A stretch of 64,000 nucleotides of DNA. Source: Pseudomonas gingeri. Its GTDB lineage: Bacteria; Pseudomonadota; Gammaproteobacteria; Pseudomonadales; Pseudomonadaceae. The notes under the pieces are model-generated. The model was not told the origin of the DNA. It did not search any database and saw only the letters and a program-made list of their open reading frames with translations. The DNA is taken from positions 342,671-406,670 of the forward strand of contig NZ_JACAOR010000008.1 in assembly GCF_013386115.1 (NCBI RefSeq), written 5' to 3'. Below, piece after piece: positions 34,314-43,242 of the stretch (the stretch's first letter is position 1; each line of letters opens with the position of its first letter). The position numbers and the translations under genes were made by a program.

Positions 34314-37010
34314 TCAAATACTCAGGCGCTCGATACTCGGTTCGGAGTTGACGCTCAGTTGTTCGACGATGGCGTCCTGCAGACGGCTGCACAGTTGCGG
34401 GTCGGACAGGGGCTGGTTGTGCGCATCGGTGATGAAGAACACGTCCTCCACCCGTTCACCAAGGGTGGCGATCTTGGCGTTCTGCAGCGACAGGTCGAAT
34501 TCCAGGAAGATCTTGCCGATCCGCGCCAGCAGGCCGGGGCGGTCCGGGGCGCTGAGTTCGAGCACGGTCACCGGGCGCTGGGCATCGTTATGGATGGTCA
34601 CCTGCGGGGCAAAGGCGAAGTGCTTGAGCTGGCGCGGTACCCGGCGCTGGATGATCGTCGGGTAGTCGTCGGGGTTGCGCAGGGCGTCGGTCAGGCCGTC
34701 GCGGATCTGCTTGACCCGCTTCGGATTGTCGCCGATGGCACCACCGTCGTTGTCCAGCACGATGTAGGTGTCGAGGGTGAACTGGCTGCTGGACGTGATG
34801 ACCCGGGCATCGTGGATGTTCAGGTTGAGCTGGTCCATCGCGGCCACGGTCACCGCAAAGAAATCATGCTGGTCCGGGGCATAGATGAAGATCTGCGTGC
34901 CGCCTTCGAATTCGCGCTGGGTGGTTTCCTTGATCAGTACCAGCGGGCCGCCATCGGCCGGTTGCTGGAGGATCGCGTCGCTGTGCCAGGCCACGTCGCC
35001 AGCGGTGTGGCGCAGGAAATAGTCATCGCCCAGTTGCGACCAGAGCTGCTCGACATCGTCCGGGTCGGTGCCGGCGCGCACCAGGATATCCAGGGCGGCG
35101 CTCTGGGTCTGGCGAATCTGTTCTTCGCGGTCCACCGGGTTTTCCAGGCCACGACGCAACGCGCGCTTGGTCTCGGTGTAGAGCTGGCGCAGCAGGCTGG
35201 CACGCCAGGAGTTCCAGAGGCTCGGGTTGGTCGCGTTGATATCGGCCACGGTCAGGACATAGAGATAGTCCAGGTACACGTGGTCGCCGACGATCTGCGC
35301 GAAGTCGTGGATCACCTGCGGGTCGGAGAGATCCTTGCGCTGGGCCGTGGTGGACATCACCAGATGGTTCTGCACCAGCCAGACGATCAGGCGGCTGTCC
35401 CAGGCCGGCAGTTGATGGCGCTTGCAGAAGGCCTCGGCGTCGACCGCGCCGAGTTCCGAGTGGTCGCCATGGCGGCCCTTGCCGATGTCGTGATAGAGCC
35501 CGGCCATGTAGATCAGCTCGGGCTTGGGCAGCTTGGCCATCAGCTTGGCGGCCAGCGGGAATTTCTCGGAGACCTGGGTGTACTGCAGTTTTCGCAGGTG
35601 CTTGATCAGGTTCAGGGTGTGCGCATCGACCGTATAGATGTGGAACAGGTCGTGTTGCATCTGCCCGACGATATCGCCGAACTCCGGCAGGTAGCGGCCG
35701 AGGATGCCGTAGCGGTTCATCCGGCGCAGGTTGCGGTGGATACCGATCTTGCACTTGAACAGCTCGATGAACAGGCTGGTGTTGCGGATATCGTTGCGGA
35801 AGTCGTCGTCGATCAGGTGCCGGTGTTCGCGCAGCAGGCGGATGGTGTCGGCGCGCACGCCCTTGATTTCCGGCTGCTGGGCCATCAGCACGAAGATTTC
35901 CAGCATGGCGAACGGCGTCCGCTTGAAGACGTTCGGGTGGGTCGCCTCGATGTAACCGTCGTGCAGTTGGAAGCGCGAGTTCAGCGGTTGCGGCGGCGCT
36001 TCGTCTTCCGGGGCGAGGATGACCTCTTCGAAGTGCTGGATGATCAGGTCGCTGAGCTGGGCAATGCTCATGACCACCCGGTAGTACTGCTGCATGAAGT
36101 TTTCGATGGCCTGCTTGGCGTCGTCGCCCTGGAACCCCAGCAGCCCGGCGATGGTGCGCTGGTGGTCGAACAGCAGGCGGTCCTCGGCGCGCCCGGCGAG
36201 CATGTGCAGGGCGTAGCGGACCTTCCAGAGAAACTCCTGGGACGAGGCCAGCAGGGCGTTTTCGCTTTCCACCAGGAAGCCTTCACCGGCCAGGGCGCGC
36301 AGGTTCAGGGTGCCGTACTGGCGGCGGGCGACCCAGAGAATCGTCTGGATATCCCGCAGGCCGCCGGGCGAGCCCTTGACGTTGGGTTCCAGGTTGTATT
36401 CGGTGTCGTTGTACTTGTGGTGACGGGCCTTCTGCTCGGCGCGCTTGGCCAGGAAGAAGTCCTTGCTCGGCCACATGTGGGCGGTGCTGGTGACGTCGAG
36501 CATGCGCAGGCGCAGGCGCTCGGGCCCGGCGATGGTACGGCTTTCCATCAGGTTGGTGATGACGGTCAGGTCGGCGCGGGCCTCTTCGGCACATTCGTCG
36601 ATCGAGCGAACGCTCTGGCCGACTTCCAGGCCGATATCCCAGAGCAGGGTCAGGAAACGCTCGATGGAATCGCGAAAGATCTCGTGGTCGGCGCTGTCCA
36701 GCAGGATCAGCAGGTCGATGTCCGAGTAGGGGTGCAGTTCACCGCGACCGTAGCCGCCGACCGCCACCAGGGCGATATCGGCGTCTTCGCTCCAGTCGAA
36801 CTGGTCCCAGGCTTTTTGCAGGATGTTGTCGACGAACCAGGCGCGGTCTTCGATCAACCGACGGATGTCGCGGCCACTGCGAAAGCGCGCGTCGAGGACT
36901 TCGTGGGCCTGACGGATGGCTTTCTTGAATGCCGCTATGGGGCTGGCCTTCAGGGCCAGTTCCGCCTGGAACTGGCCGCGGTCGAAGAGTTCGGGATCCA
37001 CCTGCGGCAT
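34314..37010 (-). CDS. glnD: Bifunctional [protein-PII] uridylyltransferase/uridylyl-removing enzyme
   Basis: GlnD senses glutamine and modifies the PII protein GlnB or GlnK. The protein has 898 residues. The nucleotidyltransferase domain shows GGYGRGELHPYSDID at residues 85-99. The HD domain (uridylyl-removing) has LYHDIGKGRHGDHSE near residues 500-515. Two C-terminal ACT domains (about 710-790 and 820-898) bind glutamine, and the last includes ELSAPDRPGLLARIG. The start MPQVDPELFDRG is kept because it fits the family. The map gene lies 21 bases upstream on the same strand, so map-glnD-dapC may form one transcript. Confidence 0.96.
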   Translation of the reverse strand: MPQVDPELFDRGQFQAELALKASPIAAFKKAIRQAHEVLDARFRSGRDIRRLIEDRAWFVDNILQKAWDQFDWSEDADIALVAVGGYGRGELHPYSDIDLLILLDSADHEIFRDSIERFLTLLWDIGLEVGQSVRSIDECAEEARADLTVITNLMESRTIAGPERLRLRMLDVTSTAHMWPSKDFFLAKRAEQKARHHKYNDTEYNLEPNVKGSPGGLRDIQTILWVARRQYGTLNLRALAGEGFLVESENALLASSQEFLWKVRYALHMLAGRAEDRLLFDHQRTIAGLLGFQGDDAKQAIENFMQQYYRVVMSIAQLSDLIIQHFEEVILAPEDEAPPQPLNSRFQLHDGYIEATHPNVFKRTPFAMLEIFVLMAQQPEIKGVRADTIRLLREHRHLIDDDFRNDIRNTSLFIELFKCKIGIHRNLRRMNRYGILGRYLPEFGDIVGQMQHDLFHIYTVDAHTLNLIKHLRKLQYTQVSEKFPLAAKLMAKLPKPELIYMAGLYHDIGKGRHGDHSELGAVDAEAFCKRHQLPAWDSRLIVWLVQNHLVMSTTAQRKDLSDPQVIHDFAQIVGDHVYLDYLYVLTVADINATNPSLWNSWRASLLRQLYTETKRALRRGLENPVDREEQIRQTQSAALDILVRAGTDPDDVEQLWSQLGDDYFLRHTAGDVAWHSDAILQQPADGGPLVLIKETTQREFEGGTQIFIYAPDQHDFFAVTVAAMDQLNLNIHDARVITSSSQFTLDTYIVLDNDGGAIGDNPKRVKQIRDGLTDALRNPDDYPTIIQRRVPRQLKHFAFAPQVTIHNDAQRPVTVLELSAPDRPGLLARIGKIFLEFDLSLQNAKIATLGERVEDVFFITDAHNQPLSDPQLCSRLQDAIVEQLSVNSEPSIERLSI

Positions 37011-37031
37011 CGATTGGTTTTCCTTCGGGAA

Positions 37032-37814
37032 TCAGGCTGAGACGCGTGGGATGGTGTCATCGCTGCGCAGGGTGAAGATCTCGTAGCCGGTTTCGGTGAC
37101 CAGCAGGGTGTGCTCCCACTGGGCCGAGAGCTTGCGGTCCTTGGTGATGGCGGTCCAGCCGTCGCCCAGCACCTTGGTGTCGGCCTTGCCCTGGTTGATC
37201 ATCGGCTCGATGGTGAAGGTCATGCCGGCCTTCAGTTCCATGCCGGTACCGGCACGGCCGTAGTGCAGGATCTGCGGCTCTTCGTGGAACACCTTGCCGA
37301 TGCCGTGGCCGCAGAACTCGCGCACCACGGAGAAACCGTTCTTCTCGGCGTGCTTCTGGATGATTTCGCCGATATCGCCCAGGCGGCAGCCGGGCTTGAC
37401 GATCTCGATCGCCTTGTACATGCATTCCTGGGTGACCTGGGACAGGCGCTCGGCCCAGACCGGCACGTTGCCGACATGGAACATCTTGCTGGTATCGCCG
37501 TGGTAGCCGTCCTTGATCACGGTCACGTCGATGTTCACGGTGTCGCCATCCTTGAGCGGCTTGTCGCCGGGGATGCCATGGCAGACCACGTGGTTGACCG
37601 AGGTGCAGATCGACTTCGGAAAGCCCTTGTAGTTGAGGGGCGCGGGAATGGCCTGCTGCACGTTGACGATATAGTCGTGGCAGATGCGGTCCAGCTCCTC
37701 GGTGGTGACGCCGGGCTTGACGTATTCACCGATCATTTCCAGTACATCGGCGGCCAGCTTGCCGGCGACGCGCATTTTTGCGATGTCCTCGGGAGTTTTG
37801 AGGGTGACGGTCAT
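37032..37814 (-). CDS. map: Methionine aminopeptidase, type I
   Basis: Map removes the initiator methionine from nascent proteins. The 260-residue length is usual for the type I enzyme. Metal ligands appear in GDTVNIDVTVIKDGYHGDT, in EFCGHGIGKVFHEEPQI, and in FTIEPMINQG. Type II insertions are absent. The gene is divergent from rpsB across a 397-base gap, a common arrangement. It lies 21 bases before glnD on the minus strand. ATG at 37814 has the family start MTVTLKTPEDIAKMR. Confidence 0.97.
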   Translation of the reverse strand: MTVTLKTPEDIAKMRVAGKLAADVLEMIGEYVKPGVTTEELDRICHDYIVNVQQAIPAPLNYKGFPKSICTSVNHVVCHGIPGDKPLKDGDTVNIDVTVIKDGYHGDTSKMFHVGNVPVWAERLSQVTQECMYKAIEIVKPGCRLGDIGEIIQKHAEKNGFSVVREFCGHGIGKVFHEEPQILHYGRAGTGMELKAGMTFTIEPMINQGKADTKVLGDGWTAITKDRKLSAQWEHTLLVTETGYEIFTLRSDDTIPRVSA

Positions 37815-38041
37815 ACAGGCTCTCTATGCGCTCGGTGGCGCTGATAAACACGGAAAAAGGTCGAAGACGGCAACATCCGGTCACGGAGTGGTGCGTTTCG
37901 AAACCTTGAAAAATGCGATTCTAACAGACGGACGGGGTAAATCATGACGTCCGGGCATCGCTTCTCTCTATAAAGGATGGGGCATTCTGGCGCGAAACCA
38001 AGGGTCGCGCAAAAGCCCGTGGCGGGAAATGCGAATCCGGG

Positions 38042-38070
38042 TTCCGTTTTTGTCCTCCTTGTGGTATAAA
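38042..38070 (+). promoter_or_regulatory. rpsB promoter with GC-rich discriminator
   Basis: TATAAA at 38065-38070 is preceded by TTCCGT (38042-38047) at a 17-base spacing and followed by ATGCGCCGC, a GC-rich discriminator. Promoters of ribosomal genes often have such a discriminator and are repressed in the stringent response. The -35 box is weak. The rest of the 397-base gap between map and rpsB (37815-38041) has no gene. Confidence 0.6.
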
Positions 38071-38077
38071 ATGCGCC

Positions 38078-38211
38078 GCTTTCCGGGGATACCCCGAAAG
38101 GCTTAAATCCACACACGTGTCGACACGATGACCTGGGTGCCTTCAGCTTGATGCTGCTTGGTTGGTCATTGGGATACGTGGAGGCCAAACCCGACTTATT
38201 AAGGAACTATC
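38078..38211 (+). promoter_or_regulatory. Candidate S2-responsive leader of rpsB
   Basis: About 135 bases lie between the predicted start of transcription and the rpsB ATG. They contain a hairpin CTTTCCGGGG/CCCCGAAAG near the 5' end (38079-38100) and further self-complementary stretches around GCTTGATGCTGC. In E. coli and other gamma-proteobacteria the S2 protein represses rpsB-tsf by binding such a leader. The match here is by position and length only. Confidence 0.45.
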
Positions 38212-38949
38212 ATGTCCCAAGTCAACATGCGCGATATGCTGAAGGCCGGTGTGCACTTCGGTCACCAGACCCGTTACTGGAACCCGAAAATGGGTAAGTA
38301 CATTTTCGGCGCGCGTAACAAGATCCACATCATCAACCTTGAAAAAACCCTGCCAATGTTCAACGAAGCTCTGACTTTCGTAGAGCGTCTGGCCCAGGGC
38401 AAAAACAAGATTCTGTTCGTCGGCACCAAGCGTTCCGCTGGCAAGATCGTTGCCGAAGAAGCAGCACGTTGCGGTTCGCCGTACGTCGACCACCGCTGGT
38501 TGGGCGGCATGCTGACCAACTTCAAGACCATCCGTGCTTCCATCAAGCGTCTGCGTGACCTTGAAGTGCAAGCCGAAGACGGCACTTTCGCCAAGCTGAC
38601 CAAGAAAGAGGCGCTGATGCGCACTCGCGACCTGGAAAAGCTGGATCGTAGCCTGGGTGGTATCAAGGACATGGGCGGTCTGCCAGACGCTCTGTTCGTG
38701 ATCGACGTTGACCACGAGCGCATCGCGATCACCGAAGCCAACAAGCTGGGCATCCCGGTCATCGGCGTTGTCGATACCAACAGCAGCCCGGAAGGCGTTG
38801 ACTACATCATCCCAGGCAACGATGACGCCATTCGCGCTATCCAGCTGTACATGGGTTCGATGGCTGACGCCGTGATCCGCGGTCGCAACAACGTTGCCGG
38901 CGGCACCGTTGAGTTCACCGAAGAAGCACCGGTCGCTGCAGCTGAGTAA
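38212..38949 (+). CDS. rpsB: 30S ribosomal protein S2
   Basis: S2 binds the 30S subunit near the head-body junction and is needed for S1 binding. The protein has 245 residues. It starts MSQVNMRDMLKAGVHFGHQ and contains RYWNPKMGKYIFGARN and VDHRWLGGMLTNFKT, the standard S2 signatures. The C-terminus is Ala/Glu-rich (EEAPVAAAE), which is usual. Unlike in many bacteria, the elongation factor gene tsf does not follow closely. A 346-base gap with a long palindrome and a terminator lies between, so the two may be only partly co-transcribed. Confidence 0.99.
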   Translation: MSQVNMRDMLKAGVHFGHQTRYWNPKMGKYIFGARNKIHIINLEKTLPMFNEALTFVERLAQGKNKILFVGTKRSAGKIVAEEAARCGSPYVDHRWLGGMLTNFKTIRASIKRLRDLEVQAEDGTFAKLTKKEALMRTRDLEKLDRSLGGIKDMGGLPDALFVIDVDHERIAITEANKLGIPVIGVVDTNSSPEGVDYIIPGNDDAIRAIQLYMGSMADAVIRGRNNVAGGTVEFTEEAPVAAAE

Positions 38950-38957
38950 TTGACGCC

Positions 38958-39115
38958 CCAGGTCTTTAAGAAAATTCGCCGAGCGGCGATCAGGCAAGGC
39001 AAAACAGGCGAGGAACGACCGAGGTCGCGCGCGACTTTAGTCCACTAAATGAGCATTCCGAGCCTGCTTTTAACGCAGCATGATCGTCGCGCAGGCAGTT
39101 TTGGACAGGGCCTGG
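38958..39115. repeat. 158-bp near-palindromic element between rpsB and tsf
   Basis: The outer 34 bases at each end are inverted copies matching at 22 of 34 positions (38958-38991 against 39082-39115). Next, 39001-39017 matches the complement of 39054-39071 with one gap. The centre holds a perfect GTCGCGCGCGAC (39024-39035) and the hairpin TTTAG-TCCA-CTAAA. There is no open frame of note. The size and inverted ends fit a MITE-like repeat or a structured noncoding RNA. No target duplication was found. Confidence 0.6.
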
Positions 39116-39131
39116 CGTTGGCTCAGTAAGT

Positions 39132-39157
39132 AAAAAGGGGGCTAGGCCCCCTTTTTG
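39132..39157 (+). terminator. Strong intrinsic terminator between rpsB and tsf
   Basis: AAAAAGGGGG and CCCCCTTTTT form a ten-base stem with a small loop and a T-run. It is symmetric and could work on both strands, but the only gene read into it is rpsB. It lies 17 bases after the palindromic element. Confidence 0.85.
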
Positions 39158-39295
39158 CCACCTCGAAAACCATTTGTCTGGCGCGCCGCTACAGCGTCTG
39201 TAACGTGCAGTTGCTAACAAGGGTGGTTCGGGAAGAATTGAACGCCCGTTCGATCGGGTGGAATGGTTGATAACCTATCCAAGAGGAATTTTGAA

Positions 39296-40159
39296 ATGGC
39301 AGAGATTACTGCAGCGTTGGTCAAAGAACTGCGCGAGCGTACCGGCGAAGGCATGATGGACTGCAAGAAGGCCTTGACCAAGGCCGGCGGCGACATCGAA
39401 AAAGCCATCGATGACATGCGTGCATCGGGCGCCATCAAAGCCGCCAAGAAAGCAGGCAACGTTGCTGCCGAAGGCGCTATCGCTATCAAGTGCGACGGCA
39501 AATCTGCCGTGATTCTGGAAGTGAACTCGCAGACCGACTTCCTGGCCCTGCAAGACGACTTCAAGAACTTCGTCGCTGCCAGCGTCGAAAAAGCCTTCGC
39601 TGACAAACTGACCGACGCAGCCCCGCTGATCGCCGCTCAGGAAACTGCTCGCGAAGCCCTGGTTGCCAAGGTTGGCGAAAACGTCAACATCCGTCGCCTG
39701 GCTCGTATCGAAGGTGATGTGGTCGGCGCCTACCTGCACGGCAACAAGATCGGTGTGGTCGTGGCTCTCAAGGGCGGCAACGAAGAGCTGGCCAAGGATG
39801 TTGCCATGCACGCGGCGGCAACCAACCCTGAGTTCCTGCTGCCATCGCAGGTTTCTCCTGAGGCCATCGAGCGCGAAAAAGGCGTTTTCCTGACCCTCAA
39901 CGAAGAAAAGATCAAGGGCAAGCCTGAGAACATCGTTGAAAACATGGTCAAAGGCCGTATCAGCAAGTTCCTGGCCGAAGCCAGCCTGGTTGAGCAAGCT
40001 TTCGTCAAGAACCCGGAAGTCACCGTCGGTGCCCTGGTCAAGAAAGCTGGCGCTGAAATCGTTTCCTTCACTTACTTCAAAGTAGGTGATGGCATCGAGA
40101 AGCCAGTGGACAACTTCGCTGAAGAAGTTGCTGCTCAAGTGGCTGCCAGCAAGCAATAA
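39296..40159 (+). CDS. tsf: Translation elongation factor Ts
   Basis: EF-Ts exchanges GDP for GTP on EF-Tu. The protein has 287 residues and starts MAEITAALVKELRERTGEG. The N-terminal UBA-like part and the core signature LRERTGEGMMDCKKAL are followed by VNSQTDFLALQDDF. The ATG is preceded by AGAGGAATTT. The upstream gap holds a terminator, so tsf may be transcribed from a promoter between 39158 and 39295; I see no clear consensus. A terminator follows at 40182. Confidence 0.98.
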   Translation: MAEITAALVKELRERTGEGMMDCKKALTKAGGDIEKAIDDMRASGAIKAAKKAGNVAAEGAIAIKCDGKSAVILEVNSQTDFLALQDDFKNFVAASVEKAFADKLTDAAPLIAAQETAREALVAKVGENVNIRRLARIEGDVVGAYLHGNKIGVVVALKGGNEELAKDVAMHAAATNPEFLLPSQVSPEAIEREKGVFLTLNEEKIKGKPENIVENMVKGRISKFLAEASLVEQAFVKNPEVTVGALVKKAGAEIVSFTYFKVGDGIEKPVDNFAEEVAAQVAASKQ

Positions 40160-40181
40160 GACGGTTTTCAACTGTCGACCC

Positions 40182-40215
40182 AAGAGGCTGCCCGCTTACG
40201 CGCGCAGCCTCTTTT
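40182..40215 (+). terminator. Terminator of tsf
   Basis: AAGAGGCTGC (40182-40191) pairs with GCAGCCTCTT (40204-40213) around a 12-base loop and is followed by TTC. It lies 22 bases after the tsf stop codon. Confidence 0.75.
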
Positions 40216-40360
40216 CAAATGGGAGGAAGGTTTCTCTTTTTCCTTTCGGAACCGGCTTACAAAGCCGTGTTCTGATGGCGCTGTAGCAGCGCCAAGCTAG
40301 AGTTAGCGCAGGCTGCAAACAGCTCGCAAGATTTTTTAAACGCCGCAGGAGAGATTCGCA

Positions 40361-41104
40361 ATGGCTCAGCAGGGCAGTGGTTATCAAGCTCGCTATAAAC
40401 GCATTCTACTCAAGCTTAGCGGCGAGGCCCTGATGGGCTCGGAAGAGTTCGGGATTGACCCGAAAGTCCTGGATCGCATGGCGCTGGAAGTGGGGCAACT
40501 GGTCGGTATCGGTGTGCAGGTCGGCCTGGTGATCGGCGGCGGCAACCTGTTCCGCGGTGCCGCCCTGAGCGCTGCCGGCATGGACCGTGTCACCGGTGAC
40601 CACATGGGCATGCTGGCTACCGTGATGAACGCGCTGGCGATGCGCGATGCGCTGGAACGTGCGAATATCTCGGCCATCGTGATGTCGGCCATTTCCATGG
40701 TCGGCGTGACCGATCATTACGATCGTCGCAAGGCGATGCGTCACCTCAACTCCAAGGAAGTGGTGATTTTCGCCGCGGGTACCGGCAATCCGTTCTTTAC
40801 CACGGATTCGGCGGCTTGCCTGCGTGCGATCGAAATCGATGCCGACGTGGTGCTCAAGGCGACCAAGGTCGATGGCGTCTATACCGCAGATCCGTTCAAG
40901 GACCCGCATGCCGAGAAGTTCGATCATCTGACCTACGATGAAGTACTGGATCGCAAGCTGGGTGTCATGGACCTGACCGCTATCTGCCTGTGCCGCGATC
41001 ACAAGATGCCGCTGCGCGTATTTAACATGAACAAGCCTGGCGCCCTGCTGAACATCGTGCATGGTGGCGCTGAAGGAACCCTGATCGAGGAAGGCCAACA
41101 ATGA
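40361..41104 (+). CDS. pyrH: Uridylate kinase
   Basis: PyrH phosphorylates UMP to UDP and belongs to the amino-acid kinase superfamily. The protein has 247 residues. The nucleotide loop KLSGEALMG lies near the start, followed by VIGGGNLFRGAA and TGNPFFTTDSAACLRAIE. ATKVDGVYTADP is typical of the family. AGGAGA is placed well before the ATG at 40361. The stop codon overlaps the frr start by four bases (ATGA), so the two are coupled. Confidence 0.97.
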   Translation: MAQQGSGYQARYKRILLKLSGEALMGSEEFGIDPKVLDRMALEVGQLVGIGVQVGLVIGGGNLFRGAALSAAGMDRVTGDHMGMLATVMNALAMRDALERANISAIVMSAISMVGVTDHYDRRKAMRHLNSKEVVIFAAGTGNPFFTTDSAACLRAIEIDADVVLKATKVDGVYTADPFKDPHAEKFDHLTYDEVLDRKLGVMDLTAICLCRDHKMPLRVFNMNKPGALLNIVHGGAEGTLIEEGQQ

Positions 41105-41658
41105 TCAACGAACTCAAGAAAGACGCTCAAGAGCGCATGCAGAAATCCCTGGAGTCCCTGGCTCACAACTTCGGCCGGATCCGTACAGGGCAGGCTCACC
41201 CGAGCATCCTGGAAGGCGTGATGGTGCCTTACTATGGCGCGGACACCCCGATCAAGCAGGTCGCCAACATCACCGTCAAGGATGCCCGTACCCTGCAGGT
41301 CGTGGCGTTCGAGCGCAATATGCTCGGTGCCGTGGACAAGGCGATCGGCAGCGCCGGCCTGAACCTGAACCCGACCAACCTGGGCGAGCTGCTGCTGATT
41401 TCCATGCCGGCACTGACCGAGGAAACCCGCCGTGGTTTCACCAAGCAGGCCCGGGAAGAGGCGGAAAACGCCCGTGTTGCCGTGCGCAACATTCGCCGTG
41501 ACGTGCTGGGCGACCTGAAGGACCTGGTCAAGGAAAAGGAAATCAGCGAAGACGAAGAGCGTCGTGCCGCCGACGAGATCCAGAAGCTGACCGACAGCTT
41601 CGTGGCTAAAATCGAAGTGGCCGTGAAGCAAAAAGAAGCGGACCTGATGGCCGTATAA
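41101..41658 (+). CDS. frr: Ribosome recycling factor
   Basis: RRF splits post-termination ribosomes together with EF-G. The protein is 185 residues, the usual length, with family segments KSLESLAHNFGRIRTGQAHP and PALTEETRRGFTKQAREEAE, and VAVRNIRRDVLGDLKDL. It is a helical bundle plus beta domain. The gene begins within the end of pyrH and is followed 16 bases later by uppS, consistent with one operon (pyrH-frr-uppS-cdsA-dxr-rseP). Confidence 0.98.
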   Translation: MINELKKDAQERMQKSLESLAHNFGRIRTGQAHPSILEGVMVPYYGADTPIKQVANITVKDARTLQVVAFERNMLGAVDKAIGSAGLNLNPTNLGELLLISMPALTEETRRGFTKQAREEAENARVAVRNIRRDVLGDLKDLVKEKEISEDEERRAADEIQKLTDSFVAKIEVAVKQKEADLMAV

Positions 41659-41674
41659 GGGTCAGGACGTTTTC

Positions 41675-42430
41675 ATGGAAAAGACCAAGCAGGCTGGGCT
41701 GTCCTCGGTACCGCGCCATGTCGCGATCATCATGGATGGTAATAATCGCTGGGCGAAGAAGCGCTTCTTGCCGGGTGTCGCCGGCCACAAGGCCGGCGTC
41801 GACGCGGTGCGGGCGGTGATCGAGGTGTGTGCCGAGGCCAAGGTCGAGGTATTGACCCTGTTCGCCTTCTCCAGTGAGAACTGGCAGCGCCCCGCCGATG
41901 AAGTCAGCGCCTTGATGGACCTGTTTTTCAAGGCGTTGCGGCGCGAGGCCAAGCGCCTCGACGACAACAACATCAGCCTGCGGATCATTGGCGACCGCTC
42001 GCGCTTCCACCCTGAACTCCAGGCGGCGATGCGCGAGGCGGAAGCAGCGACGGCGGGCAGCAATCGTTTCATTCTGCAGATCGCGGCCAACTACGGTGGA
42101 CAGTGGGATATCGCCCAGGCGGCCCAGCGTCTCGCCCGCGAAGTGCAGGCCGGACATCTGCGTCCGGACGACATCACCCCGGAGTTGCTGCAGACCTGCC
42201 TGGCAACCGGCGACCTGCCGCTGCCGGACCTGTGCATCCGTACCGGTGGCGAGCATCGCATCAGCAACTTCCTGTTGTGGCAGCTGGCATACGCCGAGCT
42301 GTATTTCTCCGACCTGTTCTGGCCGGACTTCAAACACGATGCCATGCGCAATGCGCTGGCTGATTTCGCTTCCCGCCAGCGTCGCTTCGGTAAAACGAGC
42401 GAGCAGGTCGAAGCTGGAGCCCGGGTTTAA
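41675..42430 (+). CDS. uppS: Di-trans,poly-cis-decaprenylcistransferase (undecaprenyl diphosphate synthase)
   Basis: UppS extends farnesyl diphosphate to undecaprenyl diphosphate, the carrier precursor for peptidoglycan and O-antigen. The protein has 251 residues. The catalytic and substrate-binding motif IIMDGNNRWAKKR is at about residues 17-29, and FAFSSENWQRP and RTGGEHRISNFLLWQ are conserved blocks of cis-prenyltransferases. The stop and the next ATG share one base (TAATG) with cdsA, so translation is probably coupled. AAAGG-like bases precede the start. Confidence 0.97.
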   Translation: MEKTKQAGLSSVPRHVAIIMDGNNRWAKKRFLPGVAGHKAGVDAVRAVIEVCAEAKVEVLTLFAFSSENWQRPADEVSALMDLFFKALRREAKRLDDNNISLRIIGDRSRFHPELQAAMREAEAATAGSNRFILQIAANYGGQWDIAQAAQRLAREVQAGHLRPDDITPELLQTCLATGDLPLPDLCIRTGGEHRISNFLLWQLAYAELYFSDLFWPDFKHDAMRNALADFASRQRRFGKTSEQVEAGARV

Positions 42431-43242
42431 TGCTCAAGCAACGCATCATCACGGCACTTATCCTCCTGCCCATCGCCCTGTGCGGTTTTTTCCTGCTCTC
42501 GGGATCCGGTTTCGCGCTGTTCATCGGCGTGGTCGTGACCCTCGGCGCGTGGGAATGGGCGCGCCTGGCGGGCTTTGAAGCGCAGCCGGCCCGCGTGGCG
42601 TACGCCGCGCTGGTCGCGGTCCTGCTGTTCTTCATGTACATCCTGCCGAACCTGGCGCCCTGGGTGTTGGGGGCAGCGGTGTTGTGGTGGGGGCTGGCGA
42701 CCTACCTGGTGCTGACCTATCCGCAGTCCAGCGGGCACTGGTCGAGCACGGCGAGCAAGCTGGTGATCGGCTTCCTGATCCTGCTGCCGGCCTGGCAGGG
42801 GCTGATCGAAATCAAGCAGCACGCTTCCGGTCAGGGCAACCTGCTGATCATGGCGGTGATGATCCTGGTCTGGGGCGCCGATATCGGTGCCTATTTTTCC
42901 GGCAGGGCCTTTGGCAAGCGCAAGCTGGCGCCTTCGGTCAGTCCGGGCAAGAGCTGGGAGGGCGTCTATGGCGGCCTGCTGCTGAGCCTGGTGATCACCG
43001 CCGTGGTCGGCCTGGTATACGGCTGGGGCTTCGGCCAGATCCTGGCGAGCCTGCTGGGCGCGGCGATCATCGTGTTCATCTCGGTGGTCGGCGACTTGAC
43101 CGAAAGCATGTTCAAGCGTCAATCCGGGATCAAGGACAGCAGTAACCTGCTGCCCGGCCATGGTGGCGTGCTCGATCGTATCGACAGCCTGACCGCGGCG
43201 ATCCCGATGTTCGCGGTACTGCTGTGGATCGCCGCATCGTGA
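42430..43242 (+). CDS. cdsA: Phosphatidate cytidylyltransferase
   Basis: CdsA makes CDP-diacylglycerol from phosphatidic acid and CTP at the inner membrane. The protein has 270 residues with several hydrophobic segments. The family signature is complete in its C-terminal part: SVVGDLTESMFKRQSG, then IKDSSNLLPGHGGVLDRIDS. The stop TGA overlaps the GTG start of dxr. It is in the operon with uppS and dxr, so lipid carrier and phospholipid precursors are made from one transcript. Confidence 0.97.
   Translation: MLKQRIITALILLPIALCGFFLLSGSGFALFIGVVVTLGAWEWARLAGFEAQPARVAYAALVAVLLFFMYILPNLAPWVLGAAVLWWGLATYLVLTYPQSSGHWSSTASKLVIGFLILLPAWQGLIEIKQHASGQGNLLIMAVMILVWGADIGAYFSGRAFGKRKLAPSVSPGKSWEGVYGGLLLSLVITAVVGLVYGWGFGQILASLLGAAIIVFISVVGDLTESMFKRQSGIKDSSNLLPGHGGVLDRIDSLTAAIPMFAVLLWIAAS

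Noticed and set aside
34182..37040. Long plus-strand open frame of over 900 codons opposite glnD
   Set aside because: It mirrors the glnD coding sequence and is a by-product of high GC content. The same applies to long frames opposite plsB, ndvB, dnaE, ppc, pyrG, eno and the efflux genes.
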